Positions 1 to 8,178 of a stretch of 64,000 nucleotides of DNA are shown in pieces (position 1 is the stretch's first letter; each line of letters starts with the position of its first letter). Origin of the DNA: an uncultured Opitutaceae bacterium. Its GTDB lineage: Bacteria > Verrucomicrobiota > Verrucomicrobiia > Opitutales > Opitutaceae. The translations under genes were made by a program, and so were the position numbers. The stretch spans positions 3,915,627-3,979,626 of the forward strand of contig OX638348.1 in assembly GCA_951813085.1 (NCBI GenBank), written 5' to 3'. The notes beneath the pieces are model-generated. The model made no database searches. It had not been told where the DNA came from and was given only the letters and a program-made list of their open reading frames with translations.

Positions 1-135
1 GGGCGCGTATGGGCACACTCGTATCCGTCAACTCATACTCGGGAGTTCGACGACGGAACTGCTTAGTGGCTGTCAATTGCCAACGATTTTATTTAGGTGA
101 AGGCCGGGGAGTAAGGAATCTTCGATGAGCTTATT

Positions 136-345
136 CTATCCTAGCGAGTCTAAAAAAGTACAGTCGTCTACATCAATGTATGGTATTTGAGCTCTAAGCA
201 ATGAACCAACCCTTTCTGGAACTGCAGTGGCATTAAACCACGTGAAGCCGTTCGAAGAGTGTTGGAGAGTGAAATCAGAATCCGAAGTCGATTCCCATTC
301 GATTGAAATGCCATTTGTAGATGATCGTATCGTGAGCCTGGAGCC
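136..345 (-). pseudogene. C-terminal fragment of a secreted/surface protein, cut by an IS
   Basis: The minus strand is open from the IS boundary at 345 to a TAG stop at 136-138, giving about 70 codons. The peptide contains the segments SIEWESTSDSDFTLQHSSNG and FTWFNATAVPE. This looks like the Ig/FN3-like C-terminal modules common at the ends of verrucomicrobial secreted proteins (IEWE, then F-x-LQ-x-S-x-G, then W). No start codon or signal peptide is present, because the upstream part of the gene is replaced by the IS256 remnant that begins at about 346. I infer a truncated gene; the parent protein cannot be identified. Positions 1-135 hold nothing I recognise. Confidence 0.45.
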
Positions 346-1485
346 TGTAAAATTTTTTGCGTAAATGATTCGAACTGATGTTCTTAAGCGCTAGAGAGAG
401 CATCGAATGGAAGACGAGATCAAGGAGGAGCTGATCGACCAGCCTCTCGACGGCTATAGCGGCCCGGAGGGCCTGGTAGGTCCCGAAGGGCTTTTAGCAG
501 AGCTGAAGAAGCGGCTGATGAACCGGGTTCTGGACGCGGAGCTGACCGCTCACCTGGGGCGGGGGAAGCATGCCTGGGCCAATGGCGGGAACGTCCGCAG
601 CGGCAAGACGCTTCGCAGCGACGACGGGAAGCTTGCGATCGAGGTTCCCCGGGACCGCAAGGGCGAGCTCGAGCCTGCGCTCTCGGGGCCTGGCGGTCCG
701 GGACGTCCAGGAGCGCCTGCTTGGGATGCACAAGGTGGAGGTCTCGCCCATGCTCATCCCCAGCGCCACCGAGGCGGCGGCCGAGGTCTCCAACCGGGCG
801 GTCTGCCTGGCCCTGGCGATAGCGATGGAGGGTCGCAGGGAGGCGCTGGGGATGCGGTCCTCCCGGAGCGAGGGCTCCAAGTTCTGGCTGAACGTCCTCA
901 CCGAGCTGAAGGGCCGGGGCGTATCCGGCATCCTGGTATGCTGCGTGGACGGCCTGTCCGAGGCCATCGAGACGGTCTACCCGAAGGCCGCGAAGCGCAG
1001 CTGCGCATCGCGCGCATGCTCCGCAACAGCCTCAAGCGCGTCAGCTGGAAGGAGAAGAGGCAGGCTGCCTCGGAGCTGAGGAGCCTCTGCAAGGCCCCGA
1101 CAGCCGAGGCCGCCAAGCTGGCCCTGGACCAGTTCCGGTCCAAGCGCGACGAGCGCTTCCCCGCGATCGGCAGAAGCTGGGAGGCGCATTGGGAGAGCGC
1201 GACCCCGTTCCTCGACTGCCCCGAGGACATCGGCAAGGTCCATATGCGCCGCCAGCGCCGGCGAGCCCCTCAACAGCTCGTCCAGGAAGATCAGCCGCAA
1301 CCGTAATCTCTTCCCGACCACGGACTCGCTCTACAGGCTCTTCTACCTGGCGATTCGCAGCATCTCCAGGAAATGGACCAGGCCCGCGAGGAACGGGGCC
1401 GCGGCCCTGGACCGCTTTACCATTGAGTTCGGAGACAGAACCACAGAAAACAACAAATAACCAAGCATCTGTAAAAAAGTTTACA
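346..1485. mobile_element. Degenerate IS256-family insertion sequence
   Basis: A broken IS256-type transposase fills most of this interval. Imperfect inverted repeats bracket it: TGTAAAATTTTTTGC at 346-360 and GTAAAAAAGTTTACA at 1471-1485, whose reverse complement matches the left copy at 13 of 15 positions. I see no target-site duplication in the flanks, and the two flanks belong to different truncated genes on the same strand. A simple insertion would instead leave two halves of one gene. An IS-adjacent deletion or recombination between two copies explains this better. The element is visibly more GC-rich than its surroundings. Confidence 0.6.
407..1460 (+). pseudogene. IS256-family (mutator-type) transposase remnant
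   Basis: Homology runs through several reading frames. The N-terminal part (ELTAHLG, KLAIEVPRDRKGE) is followed in another frame by VRDVQERLLG and KFWLNVLTELKGRGVSGIL. The first frame returns with LRNSLKRVSWKEKRQAASEL, and the second again with KISRNRNLFPTTDSLYRLFY and FTIEFGDR, ending at TAA 1458-1460. These are diagnostic IS256-family blocks in the right order. The stretch that should lie between SATEAAAEV and NRAVCLALAI, carrying the first catalytic aspartate, is missing. The TTNAIES region is also corrupted. The protein cannot be active. Confidence 0.85.
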
Positions 1486-1494
1486 CAAATATCC

Positions 1495-3184
1495 TTACAC
1501 CGCCATCATGATCGTAGTCCCTTTTCCGCGACGCGCTCCGAGCGTTTCGATGATCGCTATCTCTGTTTCGTTGTCCACTGCGCTCAGGGCATCGTCCAAT
1601 AAGAGAACGGGGGGATTGCGAAGGAGGGCTTTCGATATCGCCACACGCTGGCGCTGTCCACCGGAGAGGGTAACTCCTCGTTCTCCAATCTCGGTGTCAT
1701 AGCCTTTTGAAAAGTCGACGATGGCATCGTGAATACAGGCGGCTCGGGCTGCTTTCTCGATGTCGTGGGCGGTAGCGGCTCCTGAGCCGAAGCGAATATT
1801 CTCCGCGATCGTCCTAGAGTAGAGGAATGGCTCCTGGAGGACGAACCCCGAATTGCTCGCGGATGTAAGCGTGGTCGAGTTCCTTCAAGTCCAAGCCGTC
1901 AATGCGGATGCCTCCTTCGTCGCAGTCATAGAATCGAAGCAGGAGATTCATCAAGGTAGTCTTTCCTGAGCCGGAGGCTCCGAGAATGGCCAAGGTTTGT
2001 CCTGGATCTACGCTGAATTGGATATCCTCCACAGTAGGCCGATCCTCGGAGTGGCTGAAAGTGACGTTCCGGAATTCGATGCGACCTTTGATGGGGCGCT
2101 CCGGGCGAATGCTTACCGTGTCGCCTTGCGTCTCTACCGATTCGGACAGGATTTCATTGACGCGCCCGATTGAAACCACGGTTTTTCCGAGATCCGTAAG
2201 GATTCTGCCAATCATTCGCACGGGCCAAAGGACGATGTTCAGCAACGCAAGAAACGCGAAGAGGGTACCAATCGAAGTATGGCCCTTGGCTGCCATGTAT
2301 GAGCCGACCACCAACGCAAACCCAATCTGAGCAAGGTTCAGCATATCGGACGGAGCCCAAAAATTAGCCATCAAACGCTTAAGTTGAATGCTCTTGTTGC
2401 GGTAGTCCTGGTTTGGCTTGGCGAACTTCTCGATTTCGTGGGCGTGCCTGCCGAATGCTCTCACGACGCGAATGCCGGTGATGTTCTCTTGAACGATGGC
2501 GGTTAGCTTCCCTTCCGATTCGTCTACTTCCTTGAATATCGATTTGACTCTCTTGAAGTAGTAATAGCCAAAGAGTACGATAACAGGTATTAAAAAAGTA
2601 GATACGATTGTCAGTGTAACATTAAGAGCTAGCATGATCGGGAGTACGGTTACCATAAGAATAATGGATCTCCCTATCTCGACGACGTGCGACGCGAGAA
2701 AAAGACGCATCGTTTCAATATCGGAGGTGCATCGCTGGACAAGATCCCCGGTTTGAGCTTGATCGATATAGCGATTGGATAGGCTCTGGATATGATTGTA
2801 CAACCGATCCTTCAGGCGTTTGCAAATTCCGTCCGAAGCTTTCGCGGCGAGCCGCTTCTGAAAGTAGTTGAATACGCCGCCTACGATCGAGAATAGGACC
2901 ATCGCTACGGCAGGGATCCACAGGTTGAGCCCTACCTTGCTAGATCCTCCCATGAGGCGAATGACGCTGTCCAAAAGGGGATTGTCGCTGGATCGCTCTG
3001 CGCTCAACGCGTAGTCGATCGTCGCGCTACCGATAAGGGGAACGACGAATTCGAATGCAATTGCGAGGGTTAGGGCTACGGTTGCGAGACCGTAACGCCA
3101 ACGCTCGCCCTTGATCAGATCCCAAATTTGCCGGTAGACGGCGGATGATGGCTTGGAAGGAATTGGTTCTTTTGAAGGATTCAT
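1495..3184 (-). pseudogene. ABC exporter (MsbA/lipid-type half-transporter), frameshifted and truncated
   Basis: The gene starts at 3184 and encodes an N-terminal ABC exporter membrane domain, followed by an ATPase domain with Walker A GASGSGKTT. An extra base near 1843 shifts the frame inside the Q-loop, where VRPPGAI stands in place of the expected VLQEPFLYS. In the neighbouring frame the ATPase continues with the signature [12 protein letters not shown] and Walker [13 protein letters not shown]. It then stops at TTIMMAV (TAA at 1495-1497), right at the IS256 right end. The H-loop histidine and everything after it are gone. Known relatives are homodimeric exporters of lipids or drugs in the inner membrane; this copy cannot work as such. 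Confidence 0.85.
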
Positions 3185-3256
3185 TCTCCCTAGAAATTGT
3201 AGCTTGCTTGACTTGATGAATGACGATCGAAATCGCTTGTCGTTTCGGACTGGGCC

Positions 3257-3287
3257 AAAAAAAGGCCCGCTTTAAAAAAAGCGGGCC
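3257..3287 (-). terminator. Strong rho-independent terminator (reads leftwards)
   Basis: A 10-bp perfect stem, GGCCCGCTTT paired with AAAGCGGGCC, has a four-base loop. On the minus strand it is followed by seven T residues (seen as AAAAAAA at 3257-3263). It must serve a minus-strand transcript from the right, but no recognisable gene end lies between here and the transposon at 3398. It may belong to an RNA or a gene disrupted by later events. The stretch 3185-3397 otherwise holds no gene I can support. Confidence 0.75.
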
Positions 3288-3389
3288 ATATAGGGATGGG
3301 AGGGAAAATCGTTGGCCCGCTGCGTTTTAGGTAGCTCAGGCGCTGTTGCTAGTCTCAACCTATGTCAAGACGCGCCCTTCGGTGAATGT

Positions 3390-3423
3390 ATTTGGAAGGG
3401 GATTATGTAGAAGAGTGCCGAAC
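3390..3423. repeat. Left target-site duplication and terminal inverted repeat of element 1
   Basis: ATTTGGAA at 3390-3397 is the target copy. The inverted repeat begins at 3398 with GGGGATTATGTAGAAGAG and continues as TGCCGAAC. The right end reads CGCTGAAC at the same place, so similarity extends over about 26 of 29 bases once a 3-bp indel is allowed. Confidence 0.9.
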
Positions 3424-3430
3424 AACCTGT

Positions 3431-3610
3431 TCATCGTTTACCCTCTGTGCAGCGAACAGTAACTGGCTGGACAAGAGCATCAATCGCCTCTTCAAATTTA
3501 GCGGGGACTCTCAAATCCTTCTCAAGTTCCGCTTTGCTTGGCTGGTAGGATGGGCGTGTAATCTCGACGATTCGTTTCTTCGCCGAAGTGGTTGATTCTT
3601 TTTCACGTAA
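3431..3610 (-). pseudogene. Small ORF (about 58 codons) at the end of element 1, start lost or frameshifted
   Basis: Directly after the RM gene, overlapping its stop, one frame is open to TGA at 3431-3433. It encodes KESTTSAKKRIVEITRPSYQ, then PSKAELEKDLRVPAKFEEAIDALVQPVTVR and a basic end. Composition and periodicity look like a real small protein. There is no start codon in this frame. ATGGTTACG near 3609 fits the amino end only if one base (the T of ACGTGAA) is removed, so a frameshift is likely. I do not recognise a named family. A small accessory or regulatory protein of the RM unit is a guess from position. Confidence 0.5.
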
Positions 3611-6070
3611 CCATCTCCCCGTGTTTTGCTCGCATCTTATCGATCCCCTCCTGCGCGTCCCATTTTTGCCGCATCACGGTTTCGACCTGTTTACAGAGAT
3701 GACGGATGTCTTTTTTCATGGCGTGAACAGGCAGTACCAAATATTTCCATCTATCGCCGATATTTGGCAGTGTGGTGTCAACATAAACAAGGTTATCTAT
3801 TTGCTTTTGCACATCGGCAGAAGATAGCAAAGCAAGTAAATAAAACGGGGTGATGCCGTGTTTGTTATCTTCATCCACAACTCTGAATGTCAGCAGTTCT
3901 CTTGTTAAAAGGACTTTTTTATCTCTGGGGGACACCATAGCAACGGTACCGATTCGATAACTACCTCTCCTTACAAAAATGACATCCCCTTCTTCGGGCA
4001 GGGGTACATTACCTCTTTTCTGTTGGTAAACTTCTTCAGGGATGCCCGTCACAGGGTTTCGGTACAATTCCCAGTTAACAATGTCAGAGACACGGATATA
4101 GGGTACCTCCCCTTTCCCTTTAGCTGCCGAGGCTGGAGACCCCATGCCGCCCCAGGCTTCAATCGTTCCGTCGTTCAATAGTGAAATAAGACTAATACCC
4201 AATCTGTCTTTGCCTATGCCTGGCGGGTATTTCAAATACCGATAAAACTTGGGGACAAGAATATCCGGGTTTATTTCAAAACCTTTGACTGTGAACACAT
4301 GCTTGTTGGTGTCTTTCCCCGGCTGTTTTATTTCATCAACCACTTCAGACAAATCATCCCAGATATCGTTTGTACCGGGGCGGGTTAGCTCGTGGCCCGT
4401 GTGGCCGTGGCCCATTTCTTCGGGCGTAGCCATAATGCACTCACCTTGGGTCTCATCTTTTCGAAGGACAATCAAACAGGTTTTTGCATTGCAATGCGGT
4501 CGGAATGTGTTGTGAGGTAGGCTAACGATGGCAGTGACATTGTTTCCTGACAGCAAATACTGGCGCACATAGGCTGATGTAGGCGCATGGAATAGAGTTT
4601 CGGGGAGTACTATCCCCAACCGCCCACTTGGCTTGAGCATTGACAGGCAACGTTCAATAAACAACATGTACGGGTCACGTGCCACGCTCTTATTTGTTTT
4701 AACCTAACCCCCATTATCCGACTTTTTCCACTTGTGCCCCAGGTCGAAGGCCGCTGCATCAGTCGGCAAAACTTTAACTTTTGAGCCATAAGGTGGATTG
4801 GTCAAAATACAATCAAAACGTTTTAAGGTAGCATCCTCTTCACCCTTGGCCTCGTCTACGAAATGTTTTTTCGCGTCCGCTTCAAATTCGGTTGCCCGGT
4901 GCAAGGCATTTTCATGGACGATATTAGACCTACCGTCACCCGCTATCATCATGTGGGCCTTGGCAATCTTGACCAGATCAGTTTCTTTGTCGATACCAAA
5001 AAAGCAGCGTCCAGCTTTTTCTCGTTTTTGCTCAACAATATTCCTTGAATTAAGCCACTTAGGATGCCTTTCCATCGCATTCCACACATACTTCATCGCA
5101 TAAATCAAAAAACCCGCAGACCCGCAAGCGGGATCGCATACCGTATCGTCCGGCTGAGGATTGGCAATAGTGACGGCCAGCTTCACAACGTTACGGGGCG
5201 TAAAGAACTCTCCTTTTTCACCTATAAACTTTGATTCTGAAAATACCTCAAATGCGTCACCCACAATATCGCTATCTGTCGAAAGCAGGCTACCTCGCTC
5301 TAACTGCCCCACCACCCATGCGATTGAGCGATCATCCAAATCTATTGTGTCGCTTTGCTTGAATATGCCGTCTTGTTTCAACTCATCCCGAACCCGCTCG
5401 AACAACCCTTTTATTCTTTTTGAAATCTTTTTCGATGATTCGCCAGCTATGGCCCTGAACTCAGGTGGGCTGTCTGGATAGGTTCGTTCATCCTCAAGTT
5501 TCGAGAAGATCAGTTTCATCATCTCGCTACCCAGCTTTTCTCTTCTGCTTATAGATGTGTTGGAATACAAAGTGTTCAGTATTCGCCTGAAAACCGCTTT
5601 TAACTCGCTACGCCCAAATGGTTTTAATTCTGACTTTCTCAGGCTGCCTATTTCAGCTATAAGTTGCTTATATGCAGGGATATTGTTCAGATACCCCTCT
5701 TTGATTTTTCGTCCATCGCGGTAGAGATAGGAAATATCATTACCGTTTGTCCACACTCCCCACAACGCGGAAGTTGCGGTCATATACGATTTCAACTGGT
5801 CGATACCGTCCGCCCGGCTAGGCCGCTTGGTCTCAACAATCCCAAGAATGTTTTCCGCAGGGTCTCTGCTACTGACATCATCGTAGATAACGATATCTGT
5901 GCCCTGTCAGGAAAATAACCAGACCCCCTTGGTATCCTGACTTCGATATCCAGCAAATTTTTAGGATAGGCATAGCTTTCTACCAGGATTCGTTCGTATT
6001 CCTGTCGAACGCCTTCTTCCGGACTATCCATATTGACAGACTTACCCGTTGCGTAATCGCTTCCTTTCAT
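3603..6070 (-). pseudogene. Single-chain RM protein (type IIG-like: PD-(D/E)XK nuclease + N6-adenine methylase + TRD), frameshift and amber stop
   Basis: The start ATG at 6070 overlaps the transposase stop (ATGA), so translation is probably coupled. Reading across a one-base loss in the C-run at 5902-5904 gives a type I R-subunit-like N-terminal nuclease motif, TDIVIYDD followed by GIVETKRP (E-x-K). Next come methylase motif I DPACGSAGF and motif IV NPPYGS. An in-frame TAG at 4704-4706 interrupts the methylase core, which resumes in the same frame (KTNKSVARDPYMLFIERC). A target-recognition domain with VPYIRVSDI and NIGDRWKYLVLPV follows. The restored protein would be about 820 residues. A fused type I M-S protein with an extra nuclease-like domain is the alternative. 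As it stands it should be inactive. Confidence 0.82.
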
Positions 6071-7044
6071 GCTTGCGCACCACTGGTTAGCCCGTTGTCG
6101 GCAATAAGGTCGGCATACCGTAGCCGCTTCCCAACCCCTCCATCCAGGATTGCGGCCATGATATCAATGGTGTTTTCCTCTCGTAAATTATGGCGAGCAG
6201 TGAACTCCTGAACATATCGGTCAAGATGCTTTGGTGAGAGTTTGTGGAAAGTTCCTTTATGCGCCCGTTTCAACATACTCCAAAAGGATTCAATCCCGTT
6301 CGTATGCGCCATATCTTTGACGTATTCCCCGGTAGAGTGACTGACAGATTCATGGTTGGGCAGCCTCTTGTAAGCCAGAGCTTCGTCAGTATATATCTGC
6401 GCCCCATCATCAGCGTGTTCCCTGACAAAGCCTTGCAGGGTATCTCTGCCCGTCGTTTCAACTACTCTTGCACGGACGCGTTTCGTGCCGCGATCCTTGA
6501 CACCAACCACTGCCGTTTTACCTGAAGGGCCTCGGCCTGTTTGCTCACTGCGCTTGGATTTTGACATGTTCTTGCGCTTTCCACCGAAGTAGGTTTCATC
6601 GGCTTTTACCGGGCCTGGGAAAGTACTGTTTTTTTCTGAAAGGGAGGTGCGTAATCGGTGAGCCAGAAACCATGCGCTGCGTTGATTGATGCCCAGGTCT
6701 CGATGAAGTTTTATGCTGCTAACTGACTTTAAGCTGGTCGAAAGGAGGTATGTGGCCAGAAGCCATACTTGAAAACCGAGTTTGGATCCCTCCACAACCG
6801 TGCCGATCTTTGTGCTGAATCGTTTTGCACATGCTTTCTCTCGGCACCGAAAAGGCATTCTTTTGTGTTTTGCACCTGTTTGTACGTTGAGCGAACCGGA
6901 ATGAGGACAGGCGATTCCGTTAGGCCACCTGCGTTCAATAAACCAAGCTTCAGCAGATTCATCGTCAGGGAATCTTTTCATAATTTCGATAAGTGACAAA
7001 CCTTCCCTGTCAGATTTTCCCGGTGCTTTATGTTTCATTGTCAC
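6067..7044 (-). CDS. IS1595-family transposase (element 1)
   Basis: This 325-residue DDE transposase mobilises element 1. An N-terminal zinc-ribbon region reads CPHSGSLNV, then CREKACAKRFS; the usual CPHCG is CPHSG here, so one zinc ligand is replaced by serine. The catalytic region shows VKADETYFGG, IYTDEALAY and AHTNGIESFWSMLKR, the hallmark IS1595 (ISXO2-like) blocks. The reading frame is complete. It overlaps the RM gene by four bases, and it lies just inside the right terminus. The odd zinc ribbon may lower activity, but the DDE residues look intact. Confidence 0.93.
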   Translation of the reverse strand: MTMKHKAPGKSDREGLSLIEIMKRFPDDESAEAWFIERRWPNGIACPHSGSLNVQTGAKHKRMPFRCREKACAKRFSTKIGTVVEGSKLGFQVWLLATYLLSTSLKSVSSIKLHRDLGINQRSAWFLAHRLRTSLSEKNSTFPGPVKADETYFGGKRKNMSKSKRSEQTGRGPSGKTAVVGVKDRGTKRVRARVVETTGRDTLQGFVREHADDGAQIYTDEALAYKRLPNHESVSHSTGEYVKDMAHTNGIESFWSMLKRAHKGTFHKLSPKHLDRYVQEFTARHNLREENTIDIMAAILDGGVGKRLRYADLIADNGLTSGAQA

Positions 7045-7097
7045 TCCCCCCCTAATTCCTGAAGAGGATATTACATGAGAGTGCCGATGCTGTCAAC

Positions 7098-7134
7098 GTT
7101 CAGCGCTCTTCTACATCCTAATCCCCATTTGGAA
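7098..7134. repeat. Right terminal inverted repeat and target-site duplication of element 1
   Basis: The inverted repeat ends at 7126 (CTCTTCTACATCCTAATCCCC read on the plus strand in short: it ends AATCCCC). It is followed by ATTTGGAA at 7127-7134, identical to 3390-3397. The 190 bases after it, up to 7323, contain no gene I can support. Confidence 0.9.
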
Positions 7135-7323
7135 TGTATGAGAGGCGCATGGGATTCATTAGTTTGATACGGTTTTAGAGCAGGTTTGACTAAGAGTGAG
7201 ACGGTTAAGTGGATGCTTGCGTCGTCATGCAAGTCTAAATCGATTGTGATTGCAGGAAGCGCTGAAAATTATGGTATGGAGTGTCTGTAGGATAGGGGCG
7301 TTACGTTTCCTCAATGATGATCG

Positions 7324-8178
7324 TTGAATGACTTCGCTGCAACTGTGAATACAACTGGATACCGAGGCAGAATCGCGCCGACGCCTACTGGGTATATGCA
7401 CCGTGGGCACGCCCGAACGTTTTTGATCGCTCAAGAACGAGCGCTGCATCGGGATGGCCAGTTGATCTTGAGGATAGAGGATTTGGATCGCGACCGTTGT
7501 AAACCTGAGTTCGAGTCGGCGCTGCTGGAAGACCTGAGATGGGCGGGGCTTCGATGGGATGAGGGTCCGGATATCGGTGGGACCTTCGGCAGCTATCGCC
7601 AAAGCGAACGCATGGAAATATACCGTTCTGCGCTGCATACTCTTCGCGAGCAAAATTGCGCCTTTCCCTGCCATTGCTCGCGAAAGGACGTTCTGTTGGC
7701 TGTCCAAGCGCCTCATGAGCAAGGGGGAGAGCTGATCTATCCGGGCTACTGCCGTGATCGTCCCTTTTCTTTCGATACAAAGACGGATGCCTTGGGGGTG
7801 AATTGGAGAATGCGGGTTCCGGCCGGGGATACGATTGCATTCCAAGATGGCGCCTGCGGTGAGCAGCGCTTCGTCGCAGGGCGGGATTTCGGCGACTTTC
7901 TAATCTGGCGCAAGGATGGGGTGCCCGCTTATGAATTGGCGGTCGTACTGGACGACATCGCAATGAAGGTAACCGAAGTCGTACGAGGGGAAGATCTGCT
8001 GCTGTCGACCGCGCGGCAGCTATTGATTTATCGGGCTCTTGGAGCTACGCCTCCAAGCTTCTATCATTGTCCCCTAGTCGTAGATGAGAACGGGAAGCGC
8101 TTGGCTAAGCGGGACAAGGCGATGAGCTTACGTGAGTTGAGACGAGAGGGTTTCGATCCGAAAGAGCTGCGGCGCTAA
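7324..8178 (+). CDS. gluQ: Glutamyl-Q tRNA(Asp) synthetase
   Basis: This truncated GluRS paralogue attaches glutamate to queuosine in the anticodon of tRNA(Asp). The class I signature is seen as PTPTGYMHRGHART (HxGH type) near residue 20. A zinc site is formed by CHCSR and YPGYCRD. The KMSKS-like loop appears as GKRLAKRD near the end. At 284 residues it matches the family and lacks the anticodon-binding half of GluRS. The start is uncertain: TTG at 7324 is the first in-frame initiator and GTG at 7345 is an alternative, while the next ATG lies inside the catalytic motif. It is convergent with the next gene, with a four-base overlap of stops. Confidence 0.88.
   Translation: MNDFAATVNTTGYRGRIAPTPTGYMHRGHARTFLIAQERALHRDGQLILRIEDLDRDRCKPEFESALLEDLRWAGLRWDEGPDIGGTFGSYRQSERMEIYRSALHTLREQNCAFPCHCSRKDVLLAVQAPHEQGGELIYPGYCRDRPFSFDTKTDALGVNWRMRVPAGDTIAFQDGACGEQRFVAGRDFGDFLIWRKDGVPAYELAVVLDDIAMKVTEVVRGEDLLLSTARQLLIYRALGATPPSFYHCPLVVDENGKRLAKRDKAMSLRELRREGFDPKELRR

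Larger units (their letters stand above)
3398..7126. mobile_element. IS1595-family transposon carrying a restriction-modification gene (element 1)
   Basis: The 3,729-bp unit has an IS1595-type transposase, an overlapping RM gene and a small ORF, all on the minus strand. The termini are inverted repeats: GGGGATTATGTAGAAGAG from 3398 and, read inward from 7126, GGGGATTAGGATGTAGAAGAG, which differ by one 3-bp indel. Both sides are followed outward by the same 8 bp, ATTTGGAA (3390-3397 and 7127-7134). An 8-bp duplication is what IS1595 transposases produce. Its termini resemble those of the second element at 20021-23055, sharing GGGRATTATGTA. Base use is more AT-rich than the host genes. Insertion was probably into intergenic DNA. 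Confidence 0.93.

Noticed and set aside
407-1460. Programmed frameshifting in the IS256-like transposase
   Set aside because: IS256 transposases are single frames; here blocks are also missing, including the first catalytic aspartate, so it is decay.
3330-3340. GGTAGCTCAGG, like a tRNA D-arm
   Set aside because: No acceptor stem, anticodon arm or T-loop can be built around it.
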